DNA of 64,000 nucleotides from Isoetes taiwanensis (Eukaryota; Streptophyta; Lycopodiopsida; Isoetales; Isoetaceae), in the NCBI GenBank assembly GCA_021234155.1, contig JAJEKV010000159.1, positions 1,013,971 through 1,077,970 of the forward strand, read 5' to 3'. Below, in pieces: positions 35,880 to 47,585 of this stretch. The notes under the pieces are model-generated. The model was not told where the DNA came from and searched no databases. It saw only the letters and a program-made list of their open reading frames with translations. Both the position numbers and the translations under genes were made by a program. Every line of letters begins with the position of its first letter. Positions within the stretch are counted from its first letter, which is position 1.

Positions 35880-36683
35880 TAGTATGCCTCAAAGCTGCCA
35901 TATTTCTGCTACAAGATCTTTCCTAAAGGCTTGTTACCCGGAATGAATATAGTCGATGCACATTGCAGAGCCTCTATAACTGGCGGTTTTGAACTCCATT
36001 TGTAAAGGATATAGATATATCCAGAGGACAAATGGAGCAGAGAAAGCTTCAACAATCCATTCCAAAAACATTCAAAACTTAAGTGCAAAGGTTTTTATTA
36101 AAAAAAAAAATTGGAAAAAAAAAAGTAGACACATCTGACTTAAGATGCGCGTCGATGCGCCACATCTGCATCTTAAGCATCTAATTATAAGATGCGCGCA
36201 TCTGTGGAACATTGTACAAGAACCTCCAAATTGAACAAAATTTTACCAAAAAATCACTTACAAAACCTACTGGCCAGAAATAATTGTTTGTTATGTAAAG
36301 AAATATAGACATTAACAACTGAAAAGGCCATTCCTAGAACCAACAAAGATCGGAATTAATTACTGTTAATGTAATATATATAAGCGCAACTCATAAAGCT
36401 AAAACTGGAAGAACTAACCTCAAAATCTTTCTCTTCACGTTTCCTGGTTCTGTAGATTCCATCCTTGTTACATGAATGAAGCTATTTAGAATAAAGTGTT
36501 AGTAATCTTGCATGAACTACAAAAGAATTAAGATACAAAAGGACACAAAATACCTATATGACATTAGAAAGTAATGGGCGCAGATCACGAAGCTTGCTTT
36601 GAATCTTTGGCATGATCAATTAATACTTCATTCCCTGTATTTGAAAGGAGATCCTATATAATCAACCAGGCTTTTAGCAAATT

Positions 36684-37385
36684 TCAAATAGTTGTACATT
36701 TTACAACCACCAAAAAGGATGCATGTGCATAATCATTAGCATCATATGGAGATCTGTCTACAAAGTCCTGTGCCTCGCTTATATACCCAACATGTCCAAG
36801 AAGGCCAACCATGCAAATATAGTGCTCCACACTCGGGGTAATTCCACGATGTAAACTAGTTGAGCTTAGGAAATAGAAACCTTCATCTAACAAACATCCT
36901 GGCTGCATGCACATAAGGCAGAAGTGATGATGACTTTGTTTGGCTTCACACTTTGGAGATGCATTTTCTCAAAAACTTCGATAGCTTCTTGAGCATGCCC
37001 ATCTTGGGCATAACCTGTTATGAGTGCATTCCATGAGACAGCATTTCGAGGATGGATCCTATCAAAAACATGACAAGGCATCTATGTTGCCACAGCTGAC
37101 ATACATGTGAACAAGCGCACTGCCCATAAAAACATTTAACTGGCATCCTTCTTTCACTATCTCTGCATGGATCTGCTTTGCTACCTCTAAGGCCAATGCA
37201 GTAGCACAACACATGTTGTAACAATATTAAGGAATGCAATCTCATTCGGTTTTACATGCTGCAAATGCATAGGCTTAAATAACTGAATTTGCTTCAAGGT
37301 GAATTTAATATAGGGGCTTTCCTCATCCTCATATAATGGAAGACACATTCCTACAACATAAAACTCATATTTCAATTGGAGGGCA
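36684..37385 (-). pseudogene. PPR pseudogene lacking a DYW end (unit 3)
   Basis: This is the best-preserved of the three copies. HPRNAVSWNALITGYAQDGH and EVFEKMHLQSVKPNKV are in one frame (36887-37081), followed after a shift by ITPSVEHYICMVGLLGHVGY. The upstream part MHLQHVKPNEIAFLNIVTTC is in a third frame. It lies 0.35 kb downstream of the DYW gene in the same orientation. Confidence 0.6.
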
Positions 37386-37738
37386 TCACATTAATACCTA
37401 GGCCCCGTGCCAATTCCAACGCTGTGTTAAAGCCGAGTGTAGTAGTGCTTGTGAATATCAGTGTTGATGGCCCAATATTCTGCATCCTATATCACAGATT
37501 CCTCTGTTACTGCACAATCTTTTCATAGTTGATGAAAACCACCATAACATGACAAGTGGAATAGAATATAATGATATACTAACAGTCTTTAGTTTGCTCT
37601 TATTTCAATGAAAATTTTGATGGCAAAGTGCAAACAGTGGCATGAATTATGTATGAGACTTTTTATGGCATCTACAGTGGTCGATCTGCCCTTCAAGGAT
37701 CGCATTAGTATAATAATGCTGAAATGCTGCTGCCTTTG

Positions 37739-39827
37739 TCACTTCCCACATGAGCACGTACCATTTTTAAAACGATGAACATGCATTGAATCTCTAATAA
37801 CAATTTCTCTATTCCTAATATTTGATATGAATTTGGAGGTCAAGTGGCAATCGGAGCAAATAAGGGTGTTCTTGATGATATGCAACGTAGACTCAGAAGA
37901 TATGGAAATAAGACCAAAGGCAAGAGCAAGTTTCTCACTATGATAACGTACAAGTTGTTTCCTTGTATTCCCAAACATCATGGAATGCCACGCAAGGATC
38001 AGGAATGTATCCTTCCTTTTTCATCTGCATATTCAACGTATCCAATTCAGCATATATAGCTTCAGCCTGTGAATGTGAAAGATCCCCTACAAAAAACTGA
38101 TGGACCTCATCGTTCACCTCAATGGTGCTACATGGCCGATGGCTTTTCACCAACTCTTTGGGTCTTGCTACCTCTTGCTGGTTGCACTTCAAAGATGACA
38201 GGACTGGTGCTGCCACAAATGATATCAATGTCAAAACATGTTTTGCAATGCGATTACCTCGATTGACATCCTCGTGAACTCCACATATGCCAAGCAGGGA
38301 AGTTCACGATACAATATCAGCTTCAATAGGCATGTTGGCAATAAAATCCTCTGATTCATCCAACCAACCATCCTGCCCAAGAAGACCAACTATGCAGCCA
38401 TGATGCTCAAGCGAAGGTGTTGCTCTGTAATCAGCAATCATTGATATATACAACTGGTAACCCTCATCTACAAACCCCGCATGGCCAAATGCAGAGAGGA
38501 CACCAGTGAAAGTGACTGCATTTGGTTTAAAGCCTTCTTGTTGCATCTGATCATAGAGCTGCAATGCTTCCTTGCCATAACCATGCATAGCATATCCTGC
38601 AATCATGGCTGTCCATGACACAACATCCCGTCGATGCAGTTTTTTGAAGATGCCATGTGCAATTTTAACACTACCACACTTCCCATACATATCAACAAGA
38701 GCAGTGCCCAATACATGGTCTGAGCCTAGTCCAGCTTCTGTAAGATATGCATGTATTTCCTTGCCTTGTGCAAGGTCTGTTAAATTTGAGCATGCCACAA
38801 GGAGACTAAGGAAGGTGACCTTGTCTGGCTTTATTTCCTCCAATTGCATTTGACAAAATAGTTGGAAGGCTTCTTTATCAAAGCCATAGCGCACATAGCA
38901 CGCTATTATGGAAATCCATGAGACTACATTCCAGTTATGCATTCTTTGAAAGGCTAGATATGCAACATCTACATCACCTCACTTTCCATACATGTTAACA
39001 AGGGCATTACCAAAAATAACATCTGAGGAGGCAATGCCTCTAACAACAACATATGCGTGAATGAACTTACCATGTGGCATGGTACCTAGAATTATACATG
39101 CACCCAGTATGCTAACACAAGTGACACTGTCCGGTTTTTCAGTCTCCTTGTGCATTTGATCAAAGAGACACATAACACCAATGGCATAGTCTACATTCTG
39201 ACAACATCCTGAGATTACTGCATTCCATGAAATCACATCCCGCTTAATACCATTCAAATCCATTTGGCCAAATAGTTTCAAAGCTTCAGCTGCATACCCA
39301 AATTGTGCATATGCTGCAATTATTATATTCCAAGTAAAAACATCTCGTACCTCCAGCTCATCAAATGCACTCCTTGCATCTTCTAGAGCTCCACATTTAC
39401 TGTACATATTGATAAGAAGGTTGTTTAGAAATGTATCAGTGCTATGACCAGTCTGCTTTAAGTATGAATGTACTTGCCTACCTTTTGCCAAGTCCTTGGT
39501 ATTTGCACACCATTTTAGCAGGGAAGCGAAATTCTGCTGAGACATGCCATTCATATTTCCACCAGATTGCATGTCTTTAACTCTAATTTGCTTCAAAACA
39601 ATTGAGGTCTTCTGTGCTGATCTCTGGAATCGTTGTATTTTCCCATTGTGTAATGAATAGACCAATTTCCAGCCAGCTTGAAGAGTCTTGTCCACATTCC
39701 CATCCCCTCTGTCCCTGCCTATGGTCATTCCTATTATGCCACTATAAAAGCCAATCCCATCTGCAGAAAACGTTCCATGCTGTCTTGAACTGGGTAGTAT
39801 TTCCATGTCTGGATTGTCATTATCCAT
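37739..39827 (-). pseudogene. PPR-DYW RNA-editing factor gene, full-length copy with three lesions
   Basis: The first in-frame ATG is at 39827-39825 (an upstream TGA closes the frame). The N-terminal region leads into PPR motifs (LLKWCANTKDLAKGRQVHSY, NNLLINMYSKCGALEDARSA, VFTWNIIIAAYAQFGYAAEA, and several more), the E region and a DYW domain with HSEKLALAFG and LICSDCHLTSK, ending CSCGK-stop at 37739. Three lesions are visible. TGA stands where MYGKCG needs Cys (38979-38981). TGA stands where IVSWTSL needs Trp (38304-38306). A 2-base loss near 37975 shifts the frame inside the PG-box region. Without them it would encode a protein of usual PLS-DYW size. The product would act in plastids or mitochondria; the target is unknown. 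Confidence 0.78.
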
Positions 39828-39849
39828 GACATAACCCCTCTTCAAAAGA

Positions 39850-40440
39850 CATCAAATAGGATTTAACGTTTTGAAGACGGTGCAAACAGTGGCATGAATT
39901 ATGTATGAGATTTTTTATGGCATCTACAGTGCATGATTGATGTGGAATTAACAGTGCTTAGTATATGCGATGATCAGTGGACCTCAGTCATGGCCTCAGT
40001 TAAGAAACACATTTCACAATGTCATACCTTCCCATGCCGTCTTTTGGGTTCAACCCTTTTCCGTTAGGACCATCTGAGGCCATCTGAACTGATAGACAAT
40101 TTAGAAAATACATCAAGGCAAGCAGATGAAGAGGGTGGCTTTGACAAAGCAACAGAAGAGCTATAGGAATGGCTAAACAATTGGGTCGAGGGATCAAACG
40201 CGAGGAAATGGATTGATGTAAGATGTACATTTTTAATAGGCCAGAAAAGAAAACAGAAAGCAGGCTTAAACCCTGCCCAACCATGCTTTGCAACGTGGCC
40301 CTTAATGGTTGATATAATGTCCCGTTATCAGCCACTGTAGGTTGTGAAAACTTTTAGAGCCCAAAATTTCCTTAATTTTTTTTTAGAGCCCAAAATTTCC
40401 TTAATTAGTCGGAGGATATTTCGTAATAAGGAGTGATATA
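39850..40440. other. Upstream side of the PPR gene
   Basis: No gene is supported. 39879-39929 repeats almost exactly the sequence 37628-37678 just past the PPR stop codon (GTGCAAACAGTGGCATGAAT and onward to GGCATCTACAGT). An A/T-rich phrase AGAGCCCAAAATTTCCTTAA occurs twice (40357-40376 and 40386-40405). Confidence 0.5.
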
Positions 40441-41800
40441 CTGTGCTAATTTCGTTTTGGGTTGGGGGAGGGTTTTCAGGCAGTGGTTAGGACTATGATT
40501 TTCGTATGGTATTGTATAAAAAACGGTATAATTTGCCATGTGGAAGGAGCTTGAGTGGCTATTTTGGGTGCTTTACAACTCCCCTTTTTCATGGATGTTT
40601 TTGTAATGGTTGAAAGAAAAGCTATTTTAAGATTGTTGCACAGCCAAATTTTTAGGGCACGGATGAGATTGCACGCTGCTTTCTTTTTTCGGTGGGATGC
40701 CAAGCGATCCCAGCGAGCTTCCAGGGAGGTCTTCTAGTCATGGCCTTTATCTGTAAGGTCGAGCTATTTCGACCATGAAGAAGGAATCGCAGATGCCTTC
40801 TTGCTGATAGGAAAAGGTCAGCACAGATACAAATAACATCGGCCAGTTTGAAGGAAGGGGAGAATCCGGCTGCACAATCCGACATCTACAGGGCCGATTT
40901 TCATCGCTGCACTATCTTCTGAGTGTTGCAAGCAGATTTGACGTCTTTTGCTCCCCTGCTTGGCCGCTGGAGCTAACCCAAATCTCTGTTGCTGGTATCT
41001 CTTGAGGCTTATTGAAAGCTTGATTCTCTTTTGTATCTGATGGGTCACATGCTGGGGGAAGAATAGCTGTGATCAGTCTTTCCTTTCTAAGTCCCTGGGA
41101 AATTGCCTTGAGCCGTGGATCCGGTTGGGCGGATAACGACTGCTTCATATTCTATTGTGGAAAGAGTGTAACCTTGCTCAAGTGTTGAGCTGTTTTATAA
41201 GATTATTCCTAAGTTTTAAACCTTGCCTGTGATATTGTGGCTTTGAAGAATTCAGCTTTGTCTTATTATACCAGTCTTGCATTGGGTTAATTCACACTTT
41301 AACTGCCCTTGAGCATCATCTCCATCTCGAATTTCTTCCCGAAGGTTTGTTGCAAGAATCGGCAGGTGGGGGTTTGTTGCAAGAATCGACCTGCAGGTTG
41401 AAATCCCCCGGCCATGGTGCCTTTGTTTCGAACATGGTTTTCCTGCACAGGGTTCTTTGTTTCTTTGACACAGGGTTCTTTGTTTCTTTGGCACAGGGCA
41501 CTGGCGGAGAATTCTGGACTGAATGCTTGCTTTGTTTCATTTGCCATGCTGACGATTGGCTTTTTTATTTTGCTTCTTTCTTGTGCTTCAACCATGTGTT
41601 TTTTTATTTTGCTTTTTTCTTGTGCTTCAACCATGTGTTCGATCGACACCATAGGAAGTGGTTTTTCATTTTGGGGTCAAAATGTTAATGGCCATTGATC
41701 TGGCACAATACCAGGAATATCCCACAGATCAATGGCTCTGAGTTAAACGTGGAATAAAACCCATAAAGATGTGAAATAACGAAATAAAGAAACAATGATG
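40441..41800. repeat. Second copy of the non-autonomous repeat family
   Basis: The left part (ATTTCGTTTTGGGTTGGGGG, 40449-40468) and the right part (CACCATAGGAAGTGG then GGTCAAAATGTTAATGGCC, 41648-41695) match the ends of 34799-35879. The middle holds unrelated or diverged DNA with a short duplicated phrase (GTTTGTTGCAAGAATCG at 41344-41360 and 41371-41387). AACGAAAT near 41778 inverts the left ATTTCGTT. Flanking duplications are not evident. Open frames at 41299-41652 and elsewhere show no known motif. Confidence 0.5.
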
Positions 41801-43587
41801 AGTAAGGCGGATCGAGAATAGCCTAACGCTTATTGCAGGAGGATAAAGCTAGAGCTCATTGGATTGCTTACCATGTTCATTTTTTAGTGCTTGTATGGCT
41901 TGTTCATTTTACATAGGGAAATTGTGGATTGCCAATCTGGATTGTTCATATCTATTATCGCTGATGAGTGCTCTAGGCGATTCCCGGGCATTGGATCTGG
42001 AAATATTTTCAGGCATATGCCCTCTGGGGCCATCCTAGCCCTACACCTCAGCGTGAGATGGGGTCAAACGCTGAGGTGGCTCTATTTTCAAGGATTGCTA
42101 GTGCCCTAGTTAGATTAGCTCTCTCCCTTAAGTGAGAGTACGCTGTTGGTACAGTAGAACTGTAATATGTATTCTTCGTGGCATTTGTACGAGTACGTGT
42201 TATGATGCTTCTGAGCACCCAAATGACGTAGTGGACATGTGCCAAGTATCTGCAAGTTTTATTCATCGCTCTTTTAGATGGCAGCATCTTTTTTTTGCTT
42301 TTTATATCCTATTAAGATTATGGTTTCGTAGATTATTTTATCTTAAAAAAGACACTCTTTTTTATATTTTTTGTACATTTCGTAATTTAGTTAGTATGTA
42401 GCATGTGTTTTCCCATGTAGAAATAATATGCAGCATGGGAAAGGAAGGGCAAAAGAAAAAAGAAAAAAAACTAGCAGAACTGCAGGGTTGGGAAGACGGC
42501 TAGGCAGTCGGGCTCGCGTTGTTTTTCTTTTCCGTGGTAATTCGAAGATCGGCGGCGACCTTCTTAGGGTTTTTTTTTTCTCTTCCGGTATGCCTGCAAA
42601 GGCGTGAACCAATCACAACTATTGTGACTAGTGTACATTTGAAACAATCTATGATAGTTAGACATTTTGTTGACAACCTTAATTTAGATTGTGGAGAACA
42701 AAGTAAGATTGTTTTATATTATGTGAACCAATCACAACTATTGTGACTAGTGTATATTCCTTTGCTGACAGTTACGATCGCTTTGTGCTCATCATCCACT
42801 GGATATTGCAGTGGTTTAAGTATAATCACATTCGATATTTAAGGCGCCCGCTTGGACTGGAGTGGTTCCTCTGTCTGCACTAGTCAGTTTGCACCATTCC
42901 TTGTTTGGAATGCATTATAAAGGCTCCACAACTTAACGCAAGTGAGGTTGGGATGCCCCAGCTATGAAGTCGTGAAAGGTGCACTACAACGCAAACAATA
43001 AAGTAGATGTAATAACATATAAAGTAGATGTAATAACATGCAAGAGTTCCTGGTACCATTGGTGAATTTTATAACGCTAATAAAGAGAGGAAGTAAAGGA
43101 GTAAGGGAGTTCTCTTGCCGGTATATAGTAAGCTCGGGTGATTACTTTTGTAAGATGCATTTTGTTTTGTATAGAATCCGAAGTTTGCAATGTACCATTT
43201 ACATTTAGCTAAAGTATTTTTGTAAAGTATCTTTCTTGGCACATACATTCATAATACTACAAAGGTTGCCTCACAGCTTCTTGTTAAGCACCTAGAAGGT
43301 TTTACAAGTACTAAATAGAATTGCATGCCACAAATTTTCTAGCACGTTATTCATCACCACAAGTTCCATTGAAGTACCTCTAACATTCCATCATTTCTAA
43401 GAAATTGCTTCAACCTTGAATGTGCAATGTTTCCTAACAAAACTTTGGAGATAAGGTGACAACACGTCAAACTAGAGTCCACTGTCCCATGAATCTTAAC
43501 TTCACAAAAACAATTATAACATTCCTCACGAGCCCTTAAAAATGAAGTGACATAACATTCACGTAAAACTCTGAAAAGATCAATTCA
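41801..43587. other. Intergenic region with direct repeats
   Basis: I see no gene. A 32-bp direct repeat (starting GTGAACCAATCACAACTATT) occurs at 42604-42635 and 42723-42754. It contains the palindrome CACAACTATTGTG. A 20-bp phrase AAAGTAGATGTAATAACATR is tandemly doubled at 43001-43042. Confidence 0.5.
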
Positions 43588-46500
43588 TTAACATTTGTTG
43601 GATGACTCTAATGCAATTTGACTCCTCACGACATGAGTTCCGTCTGTCCAACTTAAAGATCCAAACACGTATTTATTAGGAAGACAATGCTTGAGCTTGA
43701 GTTTTATTTTGAATGATCTTTTCTCACATAGTGACTAAATCCGAGACGTGGAGGATGGACGGAAATAGAGATGCCTTTCGGGGCATCTATCACTGCCGTG
43801 TAAACGCTTTTGCCCTTACCTACATTAGTGACTGTTCTCTTGATTGTCTGTTTCTTTCTAAAACTTGAAATGGCAATGGATGGATAGTTGAGGTTGCTTT
43901 GCTTTAGCGAAGACTTGTGACATTTAACCTCTTTTCCTGATATGATTCTTAAGGATGATTGGTTGAGTTTGAGAGTGCATAGGAATTTGGTGTGGTCATG
44001 TGGAGATGTATCATATATCAGTCCTGGATCAGCAGCTACATTTGGATTAACCTGACCACTGCCAAAATTAAAAGGTCCAGCATTTTCAAACGATGCATTG
44101 CGGATGGGCTTTCTGGTGTTGTCAATCAATGTTGCTGTAGTTGACCAATAAGCTTGCTTAGTCCATGTCTAGCAGAATCATTATCTGAATAGTAATAAAA
44201 TTGCAGGTAGATGTCACTAACCAGTCGTCATAATTGCAGATCTAATTGCAGCAGGACTCCAATTGGGATAGAGGGCCTTTAGAAGTGCACCCACCCCTGC
44301 AACATGAGGACATGCCATTGAAGTCCCTGAGTCTATGTTGAACTTTCCGATTCGATGGTCCATTGAGAGTCCTGTAGGCGAGGTTGCTTCACTAAATGCT
44401 GCAAATACATTCAGGCCTGGTGCTGTGATATCTGACTATTACATTATGATTATAAGAATTACCAGGTTAGCATAATTCAGTTAAGAAAACCAATGAATCA
44501 TAGAATGTAACATGTACCTTCAATATATCTGGCGTAAGACTATTTGGACCTTGAGATGAAAAAGATGCCATAGTAGGTGCGGGCTTGACATTCAATGCAG
44601 TTCTTGCAGCTGTTATATATGCCATTGGAGACCTGTACAACAGTTGTTAACAAACTAGACATCTTAAATATCTGCAGAAGAAAGGTTGGCATGTTTACTT
44701 TGTTAAATTTAGATATGCATATACTGCTTTTCCTTGTTATGCAGTGATCTGAGTTGCAGGCAGGAGATGGGCATCCACAATGACCTCATTTGCATCAGAC
44801 TGGGAATTGCACAGCACCATTCCAGCCCCACCTGCTAAATGCACGACTTCTCCCTTTGAGACACGTGCAGTTATTCCTCGTAAGCAAGCAACAATCTTTC
44901 CCTTCACTTTACTTGGATCCAAGCTACCTGGAAAGCACAATTGACTGTTCCAATGGTTGCACTATTGAATACTAAGAGGGCATTGTTTTGATGTGCCATA
45001 TTTATATGGGATATATAATGCATACCTTGCTGACTTGTTTGCTCTTGCATCTGCTACAGCAGAACTTGACACGATTGGGTACATCTTCTTTATAAGGTAA
45101 CGTTGTGCTAGGCTCTGACCTGCATTATTATCAAGCAATGTATCAGACTTCAGAAATTTACAACTTGTCTAAACTACAAACTACCATATTTGTGGTAAGG
45201 CATGCTCACCGTATATACTGCATTGTTTCCAAGGATGACCTTTGACGGAAAGGCACGGTCAATTGTGCTGGCGGCTACAGTGATAATGTTTGCAACGCTT
45301 GCAGGATTTGGGCCATCATTTCCTGTAGAACAGACAACAACAATGCCTTTTTGGGATGCATGAAAAGCCCCAATTGCGATACCATCCTCAAAGAATGGAG
45401 GAAGTGGAGGAGAGGAACCAAGCGAGATTGTGAATACATCAACCCCATCATGAATGCCTCTGTCAAAAGCTGAGAGTATGCCAGCATCGTAGCATTCTCC
45501 ACCCTCTGTATCTGTTGGCCAACATACTTTATAGACTGCAATTATTGATTGACATTGGTGCTCCTCCCTCTGCAGTACCTTTTGCAAAACCAAGAAGATT
45601 TGCACCTCTAACAAAATTGCCCCCTGCTGTAGATGACGTGTGAGTCCCATGACCACCTTTGTCTCTAGGAGACAAATAATCTCCCGAGGCTGTGATGTTG
45701 AAGTGCTTATTTTCTGCTTCATATCCTTTGACGAAGTACTGGGCTCCAATTAATTTTCTGCATGTATCCAAGCACGTCAATGAACACCCTAAATACACAA
45801 GCTAAAATGTACATATAGCGTCATTTATCCAGGATGCTGTTAAAGCATCCCCTCTCACCTGTTACAGTTCAGTTAGAAGAGTTGAATGACATGCCGTTCA
45901 CGCAAGTTCCTTTCCACCTCTTAGGAATTGGTCCAAACTTATTTTCCGATTCTGGCCATACTCCTGAATCATGATAAAGGCCATTTTAGTAACAACATAA
46001 CCATGTTTATTTATGATGACTATAAAAAAGTTCCTACCTGAGTCCAGTGATCCAATGATGACATCCTTTCCAAAATTTGCCTTCTCCCACAGAGAACCTG
46101 GGGCAGCATGTCCTGTCCCTTTTAGACCTAGAAACTCCCATGAGCGAGTTGTATGTAGCTTGTTTCTTCTGTTTGGAAATACAGAGATGACATCCGGAAT
46201 TTCTGAAAATGTAAAAAGGCAAAGAATTGGTCTTCTTTCCTTTGAGCCTGTGCAAGACTAAAGTTATTCAACCTGAAATAGCTGCAACATGTTCTGGCAG
46301 TAAACATGCTGCAAAGCCATTGAAACCATGCTTATAGCTGTATAGTATTGCGTCCTTTGCTGCTTCCTTGCTAACAACCAACAACACAAACTAACAGATC
46401 GGAACTGCAATTCTTGTGTTAGGAAAAGCATATACATTCTGCGGTTTGGATTTCCATTTACAAATGCTGCAATCTTAATGCAATTATAAATGTTCGATGA

Positions 46501-46765
46501 ACAAGATAAATTGGTATGGTCTTCTAATATTTAATGAAATTCTAACAACTGAAGGATCCTACAGATTCAGATCTGTCCTGATGACATGACACCATAATTG
46601 GCTTGGCTGGTTGCCATTAAATGCAAAGAACATTGTGCAACTATAGATTTCTGACCTTCCAAGAACTGAAGCCAGCATTTCATGATGGGATTCAGCAACA
46701 GCATCAGGATGCAATGTTGGATGAGGACCCCCCAGGTAGATAATATGAGACTGAACATCAGGGAT
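43588..46765 (-). pseudogene. Subtilisin-like serine protease (plant SBT), 11 recognisable exons, broken
   Basis: Exons by position, first to last: 46765-46656 (I9 propeptide, VQSHIIYLGGPHPTLHP), 46370-46274 (KEAAKDAILYSYKHGFNGFA), 46202-46038 (catalytic Asp strip IIGSLDS), 45963-45859 ([18 protein letters not shown]), 45757-45210 (catalytic His in [13 protein letters not shown], oxyanion-region [11 protein letters not shown]), 45119-45026, 44944-44699 (PA domain), 44632-44518, 44435-44222 (catalytic Ser in [12 protein letters not shown]) and 44134-43588 (C-terminal Fn3-like domain). Boundaries are GT-AG. Lesions are an extra 4 bases near 45545, a phase mismatch between 45210 and 45119, TAA at 44736-44734 and a lost base near 43727; past it YVFGSLSWTDGTHVVRSQI is readable to 43588. 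The signal-peptide exon could not be found. Such proteases act in the cell wall. Confidence 0.8.
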
Positions 46766-47585
46766 CTGCAAAAGGAACAAAGAACGACAAGTACTTTCTA
46801 AGGCTAAATAGAATCAGGCAGTGTTGCTGTGATGATCCAAAACTTCAACAGGAAAATCACCTTAGATGCAGAGGCCAATTAGAACGTACCAAAGGGCCTT
46901 TCTTCTGTAACCCAATCTGCAGACCAGAAGCAATAAAAAAGTTCAAGAAAAAGAGGGATGTTAAGCTCCGGCAAGGGAGTATACCATCGACATAACTAAG
47001 AATAGAAGAAAAAGCTAATAATGATTAGGTAGCCAGAATGACCCATCCATCGCCCTCTCCATCCATCGAATTCGACAAGGCCTAGAAGAAAGTCGAGCAA
47101 GCAGAAGCAGAGGAGGGAATCGGGATGGTCGGAGAAGATGAAGTGATTTTCAAGGACTTTCTAATTTTTATCGCCGTCCGATGCGAAATTAAGAAATCTA
47201 ATGGTTGAGATTGAAAACAGCTGACGTGGCACGACACGTGGCATAGCTAGGAATGCAGGAAATCGGGCATGGGGGGTTAGGCAACCCTGCTAAAAACATT
47301 AATCGGTACTGTTTGTAACAGATGATTAGAGCTAGTCGTCCAAGTTGTGATTGGGACATGCGTATGATGAATTTTGTAGCTCTATTGAGCACAGATCATT
47401 CACAAACAAAAGCTGTGCAGAGTTGTTTTTAGAGGCAAACCCTGATGTAAAATTGTCAGTTAAAACAATATGCAATTATACGAGCAAGAGAAAGAAGTAT
47501 GAATGCCAATCCAACACGGTTTGTTCGAGAAGTATAACTGCAGCAAGATGGTCGCAAATCTTATATAGTTTCAACGAATTTCGTC
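46766..47585. other. Region upstream of the subtilase, no gene assigned
   Basis: This should hold the subtilase first exon and promoter. Candidate ATGs near 47070-46990 on the minus strand run into stops within about ten codons and give no convincing signal peptide. Nothing else is recognised. Confidence 0.4.

Larger units (their letters stand above)
30273..38949. repeat. Tandem unit 3 (enlarged by 1.08 kb), contiguous with the parental PPR gene
   Basis: This is the third copy. Unlike units 1 and 2, its right edge (ATTCTTTGA at 38941-38949) continues into AAGGCTAGATATGC and on through the N-terminal part of the PPR gene to 39827. Unit 3 therefore keeps the original right-hand junction, and units 1 and 2 are copies of it. 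A 1081-bp element at 34799-35879 with 8-bp flanking repeats is specific to this unit. The stretches 30290-32760, 33230-33310 and 33940-34290 show many CAG/CTG-centred differences, while 32760-33230 and 35900-38949 are almost clean. Confidence 0.85.

Noticed and set aside
40000-41700. Several frames of 75-117 codons on both strands
   Set aside because: No motifs, strongly overlapping on opposite strands, and located in a dispersed repeat.
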